A stretch of DNA of 64,000 nucleotides, from NCBI GenBank assembly GCA_019321725.1, contig CM033121.1, positions 6,076,001-6,140,000 on the forward strand, given 5' to 3'. This document shows positions 55,169 through 64,000 of this stretch, in pieces. Both the position numbers and the translations under genes were made by a program. Every line of letters begins with the position of its first letter. Position 1 is the first letter of the stretch. The notes beneath the pieces are model-generated. The model did not search any database. It was not told the DNA's origin and worked only from the letters and a program-made list of their open reading frames with translations. The stretch is from Paulownia fortunei. Taxonomy: Eukaryota > Streptophyta > Magnoliopsida > Lamiales > Paulowniaceae.

Positions 55169-58100
55169 ATGGAAGAGGAAATCAAAGCAGAATTCACGAG
55201 GAACGGCTTCAGTTTCGACGACGAGGAAGAAATTCTCCCGAAATGTGTGATATTTTCGTTTCCCAAATTTTCGCCGTTTGTGAATTGAAAAAGGTGCCCA
55301 AATCTGTGACATCATTTTGCTTTTTTATGCGAATTGTTTGAATTTTCAGGTCTGACATTTTGCATACAGTACAAGCTAAGTGCTTCAGATCTTGTCTCCA
55401 GCTGGGATCTTTACTCTATCAACAGGTTAGAATTTAATATATTTTTTAGTTTATCTTTTATCTTTTATTTTTTGTTGGTTGCTTTCTATTCTACCTCGCA
55501 TAAATGAGGGAATGAAGAAGTTCTCAAATTTATTTATTTTTCTGCATTCGTTTCAAATTAGCTTCATTTTTGGCAGTGATACAATTTTTAGACAACTTAT
55601 TTGAGTAGGGGTGTGTTATTTGAGTTATTTGTCTTGGGAAGGTCGAAAAACATACTGGTACAATTAAATTACGTTAATCGAGTCAGGTTTTGAATGTTGG
55701 AATGCAATATTCGCACCAAGAATGATTTTTATCTTAATTTCCCCTAAAAAGTGAAATTCTTTGGGAGAGAAATGTGTGTTCATTTTTTGTCTTTGTTTTT
55801 TTATGTTAATAGCAATAAGGGCATGACCTGTCAGTCTGGTTATGAGTTTGCTATTGTTACAGGGGCCTAGAGTTTACAGTGCGAAGCTCGCATATGGGTG
55901 CATTTTTAGAGCAACTGCAGAGTGAACAGAGGGATAAAGTCAGAGAAAAAGAGTCCGGACTGCATTTGTACTCCAATGATGTAGCCATGTGAGTCAGTGT
56001 TCTACAGTTTCCATGATCCATGTTGTTATTTGTTATCATATACACATGCCTCATCACATTTGAACTATATGAACTTCTGCAATTGGGATGACAACTAATT
56101 ACTTGCTCTACTGCAATTCCCTAGCGTCTCTTGGACCTCTACTAAAAAAACAGTGATATTTTTAATTCTGATTGTTGAAGTGTTTATTTAGTTATTTAAT
56201 ATTGGTCAGACAAGACAGGGAGTGAATATAAATCCTTTTATTGCTTCTAGGACAATTCAATAACCAAAATCACTTCCTCATCTCTCTTCTCAGTGCTTCT
56301 ACTGTGAAATTTTTTACAATCCTTTCACGAGGAATGTGAAATGAAGCTTTATTGCAAAGCACAGTTTGACCTGGGCATCATGCTTGACTTCTTTCTCTAA
56401 AGTGTTCTGCTTTCAATTATGTAAATTCCGTTCTTTATTGAAGTTACAACAAATCTGCAATTTTAAACAGGATACTGAATGGTAACTATGAAGACATAGA
56501 AGGCTTACCTGATACTCCCACTGATAAACGCACATCAGCACATGAGAAGCCATCTGATTCAGCACAAAAAACAAATGGCAGCAAATTTACCTCTGAAAAA
56601 CCTCTGGAGTCAGTGACGCCTTTTGGGTCAAGAAAAAACAAGTTTGTCGTCCAATCCATGCTTAATGAGCATGCCAGTATGCAGAGCATTAAAGTTGAAG
56701 AGGATCGTGCAAATTCTGAGGATGATATCATCAAAAGAGTTCAACTCAGCCAAAAATGTTCCTTGCTAATTAACAGACCTCAGCTTGTGCCAGGTTGCAG
56801 GTTCATGTATGATAGAATTGAAGACAAGGTATTGATGTCTTCGGTTATTGTAGTAATCATACTTTTCTTTGTTACAAAGGTCTCATTTATTTTTCTGTGA
56901 TTTAGTTCAATTTCCTGGAAACTTGCATCAAAAAGCAAGCAACTGCTTATGTCTCTTCTGGGCGGTATGAGGAACCAGTTGACCCTTCCGTGGCTTCCCA
57001 GGTAATTCAGCTACTCCACATATGCGAGGAAAGGTGTTGATGCAATTGATTACACATGCAAAGTTCAAGGAAGGAATTTTGAAGTTGAAGGGATAGTCTC
57101 TTTTAATTATTACTCTCATGTGCCACTTGCTTCAGTTTATCATTAATGTGCTTTTTCTCCATTTAATAAACCATGTTGTTTCAGAAAAGCATTTTTGCTG
57201 TTGGCATGATCTGTTGTGAGGAAGAAGGCCGCCTGAAGGAGAAGCCTGTTTTGCTGCAAAGCAGGTAAAGGCTCTTGCTCTGCACATTATTCATCTTAAT
57301 TTGCTGGCTCAACTTCTATATCTGTTTCTTGGAGACTAGTGTATGAGTTGTGAGATAAAAGTAATTGTACAGGCGTTTCAACCTGCCGAAAGAACTCTTA
57401 AGCAGTTTCATTATTAAGTTGGATGCAATCCCAGACACAGTTTCATTGGCTTGCCTTTGGTGGCTAAGGTTGAACACCTTGATGGATATAACTTGCATGG
57501 TTATAGTTGAATGACTGCGCATTACACACAAGAACATTTATCTCACTGTTCCAGTTGTCAGTTAGGCTGCGGCACTGGAGCTAACTGTTCTGGTTGACTA
57601 TGGGAATAACCTCTATGTATCTAAGCAAGGCATGCACTATTATCAATTGCCAATAACATGAAAAAAAATACCATAATTCTTAGTAATTCATTCTTCTATC
57701 TCCTAATGTCTATGTTCATACTGTTACACCTGGTTTGATATTTTTTACAGTGTTGAGCATTCTGGTGGGCAGCGTGTCCGTCTGGACTTGCAAAAGTTAA
57801 ACCAATTTTCTATTTTCCCAGGCCAGGTTAGAATGACTTCTTGTTAGGAAGCAAATTTCATCTTCACCTATGTGTCTTATTGTTTAGTATAAGAATAGCC
57901 TTTGATATTGGCTACTATACAGGTGGTGGGTGTTGAAGGGCATAATCCTAGTGGACACTGTCTTATTGCATCGAAGATTATTGATTGTGTCCCCTTGTCT
58001 GTTACTTCTAGCGAACAATATCCTTTGAAAAGACAAGCTTTGGATCACAATCTTCAGTTAACCAACCCCTCTCAAGATACGTCGGAGGTGTCATTGGTAT

Positions 58101-61074
58101 GTAAGTTTCCTTGTTCAATTATGGAATGAGGAAGAATCAGTGTGTTTTCCACATTAGTCAATTGTAATCATCTATGGTTTGTAGCATGACTAGTGTGGTT
58201 ATGTATCGGTCTGTACTTTCTATCCTTTCTTTTTACTTGCACTTTCTTAGTTTTTAAAGAATGCAGCAATGAGTTGCCTATATATCTATTCATTTGCTCT
58301 CTTATTTTAGATATATGGTTGACGTAATTGGCTAGATAAGTTAACGACAGGGACTTTAAGAATCTGCAAGTGGTGTATGTAATTGGCAGTATTTCCTTTA
58401 AAAGTGTACCAAAGCTCTAGAGTTGTTAGCATTTTGTGTGTCATTGGTTTCCACTTAGTTACCTACTAGATTGGGATTGCTGCCAAAGAGGCTGAATGAG
58501 GGATTTTAAATCATCTTTCTTTTGGAAATTACATGGAATTAAAAGTTACACAAGTTGTTTTGCAGCATCCTAAACTTTGTTACTAAATTATGATATGTCT
58601 CTTGTTGGTTGAGATTTATACATTTATTGCTCAAACCTAAGATCCTAAGTGCCTTTTCTTGGCTACTTGAATGTTAAACAGATTGTCGCAGCAGGTCCTT
58701 TTACCACAAGTGATAATTTGTTATTTGAGCCTCTAACTGAGCTTTTGGCCTATGCACGCCGAAAGCAACCTCAGTTGCTTGTCCTGGTGAGGACCTCCCA
58801 ACCCCACATTACTAAGTGCCTGTATTCATTGTCTATAATTGATAAGGATGAAAAGAAACTAGTATCTTGCTTCATTTTGTCTTTGACAGCTTGGACCATT
58901 TATTGATTCTGATCATCCGGAGCTCAGGAAAGGAACTGTCAATCAGACCTTTGATGAAATGTTTCACCTTCAGATCCTTGGAAAGGTTATACAAGTCAAA
59001 AGGCATATATTCTGTTGCATTGACATATTCAACTTCATTATAACTGTGCTCATTGTATTGATTGTTTGTGTAGCTTCAAGATTATGTCGAGTATATGGGT
59101 TCTACGGTGCACGTGATTCTTATGCCATCTATCAGGGATGCTAATCATGACTTTGTTTTCCCTCAGGTGAGCTAGTTTTGAACTTCTCTTTTCTGTGTAC
59201 TTTTGAATGCTGACTTTTCTCTCATTAAGATAGTAAACCAGTTATAACATTAAGATTTGGGTTATTTTGACAGCCTGCTTTCGAAATTCATCCTACAGAT
59301 TTTAGTCATCAGGTACAGAAGATGCTTTATGATATTAGGAATATCTGTATAAATATTATGTTATTTATTAACATGACTGACACATAAAAATTTTGTTCGA
59401 CAGATATACAGCGTCTCTAATCCAGGAATGTTCTGTGCTAATGAGGTGACAATGACAATCTTCACGATCAAAGTAGCTCCTCTTTCAGGGGGATGTGATC
59501 AGTGTTTTTATAATTGCTTCTTCAAAATACATATGAGTGGAAAATAGTGAAAATTATATCTAATGAGAAATAGATCCAAGAAAATCTTCCAACTTCTCCA
59601 GAAATCCAATAACCCATGATGCCCCTTAAGATATAATTTTGATGTTCCATGACCTCTACAACCGTCTACTTTTGTTTCAAATGCAATATTCTGGAAACAA
59701 ATTTTCATTTTTGGAAATTAGCAGAACTGAGTAAAAATAATAAAATGTACTTGCTGGAGATTTCCTTTTACAAGGAGACTATAACAATGCAGTGTGAAGG
59801 ACGAGCGGCTCTTTTAACACTAGATACTGGGAGTAGTGGTAGGCTGGTAGCCTAGGCAATAGTTTTTCGAAGTGCACTTTTTGCTGCTGCAAATAGGAAA
59901 AGATACTCTAACCTAGTAAAGTGCATCTAGATGTGTGTGAGAGCACACAGTACATCACTTCTAATGCTATGGTAAATAAATACTCCATGTATCCCCAAAT
60001 GTATGCTACTATTTTCTTTTTGGAATATTAAAAAAAAATTAATAATAATAATAATAATATATATCCTAAAATAACAATTTCTTTTCAAAAGTAGTTTCTT
60101 TAAAGTGGCATCATTAACTCTTAATTACTATTTTCAAGGTTAAAAATGCAATAATATTAAAATATTTTACTTTTTAAACTCTAATCCAAAACTTCATACC
60201 AATTCAAACATGGATACGTAAGTTGGATGGAGGGACTATAAACTTAATAAACTGCATCTATATTCTGGATTAAGATAAGATGAGGAAGAACATCAACTAC
60301 TTTGATGTGTATTATTCTGCTAACAGGAAGCATTTTAACTATGGAGGATTTTCTTAATTGATCTTCTTGATTTACAGGTGAAAGTGGCTTGCTGCACAGT
60401 GGATATACTAAAACATCTTAGTGCAGAGGAAATCTGTCGAAATCCACAAGGAGGATCCAAGCAGCGGTTGACTAATCTAGCAAAGCATATATTGAACCAA
60501 CATAGGCATGTTTTAATGGTCAATGCTTGGGATTATCTTTTGTTTGATAACAAAGTTTTAATGACAGAGGGTTTACTTTACATTTGTTTTTTAATTCCCT
60601 CTAATCTCTCTTTTTCTTTCATTTTGTCTATGTTTGTTCTTGGAGCAGCTTCTATCCCCTGTATCCACCTGCAGAAGACGTTCCCTTGGATTTTTCTCTC
60701 GCAAAAAATGCGCTCCATTTTTCATCAATTCCAGATATACTCATATTGCCTTCAGACTTGGCTCACTTCGTGAAGGTTAAGAACCAGGCTTCTTTTCACA
60801 TAAGATCTTTAAACAGAAAAGATGCATTGACTGTAAAATAACCAGGGATTATTGTAACCAAACAGTAAAATGCAAAATTCAACAATGACTAAAATTCTTA
60901 TTTTCCCTTGAACAGGTGCTGTCCCTTGTAGAAGGAAATGATGGAGAAGAACAACTCAAGTGCATTTGTGTAAATCCTGGAAGACTCGCCAGAGGCGAAG
61001 GAGGGGGTTTCTTTGTAGATATTAACTACAGAGGGAACCCAGACTCATCAAGTGCTTCAATCATCCGCATATAG
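55169..61074 (+). CDS. POLA2: DNA polymerase alpha subunit B
   Basis: Regulatory B subunit of the DNA polymerase alpha-primase complex, which starts replication in the nucleus. Sixteen exons: 55169-55244, 55350-55425, 55863-55988, 56471-56828, 56906-57001, 57185-57264, 57751-57826, 57923-58096, 58682-58786, 58890-58985, 59074-59166, 59274-59312, 59404-59445, 60378-60505, 60649-60775, 60916-61074; 1851 nt, 616 aa, in frame throughout. An N-terminal helical domain and a variable linker (exon 4) precede the OB/inactive phosphodiesterase core: AAGPFTTSDNLLFEPL, LGPFIDSDHPEL, VHVILMPSIRDANHDFVFPQ, SNPGMFCANEVKVACC, DILKHLSAEEIC, FYPLYPPAEDVPLDFSL, ILPSDLAHFVK and CICVNPGRLARGEGGGFF. Intron 14 appears to begin with GC (CATAG|GCATGT); the nearby GT would break the frame. 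Intron 13 holds a MITE. Confidence 0.95.
59983..60236. mobile_element. Stowaway-like MITE in POLA2 intron 13
   Basis: A ~254-bp AT-rich non-coding segment is bounded by TA on both sides (59981-59982 and 60237-60238). Its ends are imperfect inverted repeats (CTCCATGTATCCCC at the left; GGATGGAGGGAC at the right, i.e. GTCCCTCCATCC inverted), close to the CTCCCTCCGTCCC type terminus of Stowaway elements. It has no coding capacity and is removed with the intron. Confidence 0.6.
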
Positions 61075-61784
61075 GCCTTGGGCCCTAACTCTGAAACGGA
61101 CAACTACCTTCTATTATGCTAGTATCTTGAGACCTCAATAGCAAAAGAAAAACAAACTGAAACTGCAAGAGGCTTTCACCATGAACCTCTTATTGAGGTG
61201 CGGAAGCTCATGATTTCAGCTCCTCATTTCACAATCTGGGTGAAATTTGTTGCCTGGCAGTCTGGAGGTGGTCTGTGCACTTTGAACTTTTCTGTAATGT
61301 ATAGGAGGTTTAGCCTGGCTGACAAATTTTATTGTAGTGAGATGGTTAAACAATATATTATATGTTTATAGGTTATTGACGTTTTGCCTGGTGACTGCTC
61401 TTTAAACTCCCCGTGTATGAGGCAATATGTGCAGTTCAAATCTCTTGCCATAATCTGTAAAGCAATAGCAAAATTTTAGCATTTCTTGATATTTCCTATA
61501 AGTCGGTGGCTTTTATAACCATTCAATTACTTGCTAGTGGATCCCCTGAAATATACGCTCTTGGTATATTAAAAAGATCCTGGCAACAACAATTCATATC
61601 CAATGTACAGAATGATGCAAAATATGAGTTGGGTTCTCATATTTCTTTGTTGACAACCTGTAGTTGGTAGAACATAGCAAGAAGCAAAAAGAATAATGCA
61701 CTAATTTCCTATTCAATTTGCTACATTTAGAGTAACTTTACAGTGTTTTATTCAAGACTTCTACACTTGTAACAATGAAATGCC
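61075..61784. other. Convergent 3' region between POLA2 and the TLC gene
   Basis: Carries the two 3' untranslated regions. No other feature seen. Confidence 0.5.
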
Positions 61785-62540
61785 CTAACTCAATTTCTTT
61801 AGCTCCTTCGTGGATCTGTGTCTGTACAAGTCAATCCAATGATGCAGAACCCACAATATGCTAACCCCAATTCCTGCAACTATCACAACAATCCAAGAAA
61901 TCCAAGCCCACCTAGGAATCATACCATTAGCTACACCACTAGTGAAAAACAATCCTATCTTGTACACATAAAGTGGCCCAAGAATCCCCCTTACCACAGT
62001 ATAGTAGGCATAAAAAGGGGGTGACAAGAACTCAAACACACCAGCAGCCTTTGCTGAATCAACTTTTCGGTATCTGGCAAGGCTCCATGTGTTCTGGCAT
62101 GTAGTTGTAACCTCAGCAAGAGCAAGGATGCCTAGGATGGCCACTGCCCCATGTTCAAATAGATATCGGCACGTCATCAGCACATACAGTGTGGCTAGGT
62201 GGTGTGCAATGAAAAGCACATCACTTGGTACCAAGACCATATAGTGCAAGAGGTCCATCAAGAAATAAGCAATACTAAATTCAAGAACTAAGTTTTGGAA
62301 GGAAGTGTTTGGAGAAGTGAAATCAAGTTGGGCTATGCTGTTTTGAGACTGCAAGATTGAGAATATGGATAAGACAAGTGCAGGGGTGCCATGAGCTAGA
62401 GACATGAGACAGCTTGAAGCTTCAGACCTATATTTCTTACTCCAATTCTTGAAGATGATGAAATATCCCAAGATGTATATGAAGATGAACCACAGTGTGA
62501 ATACAGGAAGAGGTGAATCATAGAGTTTTGGGATGTCCAT
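61785..62540 (-). CDS. TLC-domain membrane protein (At5g14285-like)
   Basis: Intronless CDS of 251 aa from the ATG at 62540 (MDIPKLYDSPLPVFTLWFIF). Six to seven hydrophobic segments cover most of the protein, with the TRAM-LAG1-CLN8 landmarks SSCLMSLAHGTPAL, DFTSPN, FSIAYFLMDLLHYMV, DVLFIAHHLATLYVLMTCRY (the paired histidines are typical) and FYAYYTVVRGILGPLYV. A lysine-rich tail (HRSTKELKKLS) may be an ER-type cytosolic end. An in-frame ATG at 62627 would add 29 residues; I prefer 62540 because the extra stretch (CLKRVVCILCKNYY) does not look like family sequence. TLC proteins act in lipid synthesis or sensing; the substrate is not known here. Confidence 0.88.
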   Translation of the reverse strand: MDIPKLYDSPLPVFTLWFIFIYILGYFIIFKNWSKKYRSEASSCLMSLAHGTPALVLSIFSILQSQNSIAQLDFTSPNTSFQNLVLEFSIAYFLMDLLHYMVLVPSDVLFIAHHLATLYVLMTCRYLFEHGAVAILGILALAEVTTTCQNTWSLARYRKVDSAKAAGVFEFLSPPFYAYYTVVRGILGPLYVYKIGLFFTSGVANGMIPRWAWISWIVVIVAGIGVSILWVLHHWIDLYRHRSTKELKKLS

Positions 62541-64000
62541 TGGAGCCCAGATGGAGAGAGGGGGAGAGTTACCATAAAAATAATAATTCTTGCATAAGAT
62601 GCAAACAACCCTTTTCAAGCAGGACAAGGATTTAATCCTAAAATCCAGTGTTCTAAGTGCCTATCAATCTTTTGAATACAGGGCAGTATATGGATTTTTA
62701 GGTTTGGATTGGTAACGTATGGATTTGCAAGTATAAGGTAATCAAAAAAAAAATTCTTTTTTTTGCCCCTCTTTTAAGGGTGTGTTCTTAAAAAAATCTT
62801 TTGAAACCAGATGCGTGGTGTCACATCATTTGGCAATATCCAAAACTATCGGAATACTTTGTGCTAATAGAATATTCTGATTCCATACACCCCTCCTCAA
62901 ATTCAACACAATACCTTGTGTATCTTGAACTCATCCTCTTTAAGGAACCACAAAACATAAAAAAATACTCTTCAATTGCAAGTTAGAAGAGTTGTTTATT
63001 TACTTTGCAATTGGCATTAGTCTTAGCTTAATCGTTTTAAGCAATTTGTCTAAAGAATGGATTCATTCAAGAATGAAAATGGAGGTTTCTTGGCCTAGGA
63101 CCTACTCAAAGGCCAGGTTGGGGTTGATCTTTTAGTGGGTCATGGTTGATTCAGGCTAAAAGAGAGACCTATTAAAATACCCAACCTATAATTGTTTGGT
63201 TTCAGCTTTTAATTTACGTTTTCCACCACATCAAAACTTTCTCTATAGAGACGGAATTCAACAGGTAATATAATGTTTTAACAGCACTTCAACTAAGAAG
63301 AAGCCCCTACTTGGGGTGTGTGTGTGTGTGTTTACACGTAGGACACATTTCATGCCACTGGAGATCAAGAATGTGAGCAATAGGATTTACTTGACGTAGC
63401 TTGTTAAAGTTGTTGATTTGGTGACCAAAGCGATAAGATAAATGGAGGCAGCCATTGTTGAATATTAACTTGGATTAAGAGTTTTTATTAACTTAATTAA
63501 GTGGAGCAGTCATTCCGATTGTGGAATTTGATGGACCTAATTTGACTTTTATTGCTCGTTGTTTGGCCAATGAGTCCTCAGCTGAAACCTTAAAAACTTT
63601 TTTAAGTCCCAAAACTCTCATAATCAAGTGGTAAACAATGAGGTTGGGCGCGCGTTCCACTACAAATGTGGGCATTTTTAACTGAGTTCATGCTACTTAA
63701 TCTTAAGGAGGATATTTGTATTTAATCATTGACGAATAGTCATTGATATACTAAAATTTACCTACTGCTGGAAAAGACCTAAGATTGAAGATAAGAACAG
63801 AAGCTTGGAAAATTGCTGCCACTGATCTTCCTTCTGTCGATTCATAGTTCAGTTCATTTCTTATACCAGTAAATGATGTTGACAAATTGATTGGAGGTAC
63901 AGAAAAGAACTACCTGCTGTTTATGAACTCGGATTTTGGTACACATCACAAGAAAATCTGCCTTCACTACATTATTTCAAAACTATCTTATGCCAAAACT
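62541..64000. other. Right-edge region, no clear gene
   Basis: TLC gene upstream region, then AT-rich DNA with a short (GT)n tract at 63318-63332. From about 63740 the sequence is less AT-biased and could hold part of an untranslated region or intron of a gene beyond the edge, but no exon is convincing. Confidence 0.4.

Noticed and set aside
62541..62627. N-terminal extension of the TLC protein to the ATG at 62627
   Set aside because: The extra 29 residues do not resemble the family; the start at 62540 gives the usual length. Not excluded without cDNA.

Overview
This is a plant nuclear window, eudicot in character. Intergenic DNA is AT-rich, coding genes are split by short GT-AG introns, and there are tRNA-derived SINEs, Copia and MITE debris, and a plant-type tRNA-Val. 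No plasmid, phage, CRISPR or bacterial feature is present. I cannot name the species from sequence alone.

Left to right I could reconstruct nine protein genes exon by exon: (1) a GT-1-type trihelix transcription factor, + strand, 3443-7871, with an apparent one-base deletion in exon 1; (2) the spindle-checkpoint protein MAD2, - strand, 9098-10358, seven coding exons including a 16-nt microexon; (3) a full-length ABCC (MRP-type) ABC transporter, + strand, 19228-25490, ten exons, 1446 aa; (4) a small mitochondrial B12D/MLRQ-type protein, - strand, 26366-27197; (5) cytosolic GAPDH (GAPC), + strand, 31193-33792, eleven exons, 337 aa; (6) a P-class mitochondrial PPR protein, + strand, 39620-41185, intronless CDS; (7) an ankyrin-repeat protein, + strand, 45461-48109; (8) an LHT-type amino-acid transporter, + strand, 51918-54113, with one base missing in exon 3; (9) DNA polymerase alpha subunit B (POLA2), + strand, 55169-61074, sixteen exons. 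A single-exon TLC-domain membrane protein follows on the - strand (61785-62540). There is one tRNA-Val(AAC) at 28621-28694.

Repeats fill the gaps. They include two tRNA-derived SINEs (the first with a perfect 11-bp target duplication), a degenerate 5S rRNA copy with an A-rich tail, a decayed Copia element with recognisable gag, protease and integrase pieces, a TRIM/LTR-like fragment, a decayed LINE RNase H piece, a Stowaway-like MITE inside a POLA2 intron, several short tandem duplications, an AT-rich ~44-bp minisatellite and an 18-G run.

The genes do not form a single pathway. Gene order carries information: from memory, the Arabidopsis neighbours GAPC2/GT-1 (At1g13440/At1g13450), GAPC1/PPR/ankyrin (At3g04120/04130/04140) and POLA2/LHT-like (At1g67630/67640) are all represented here in one 64-kb stretch, so the window probably keeps an ancestral order that Arabidopsis has split between duplicated segments. 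The two cell-cycle genes, MAD2 and POLA2, carry upstream motifs that fit their expected S- or G2/M-phase expression. I found no convincing undescribed system; the best leads are the frame-disrupting indels, the GC-AG introns, the partial MAD2 duplication and the conserved gene order.
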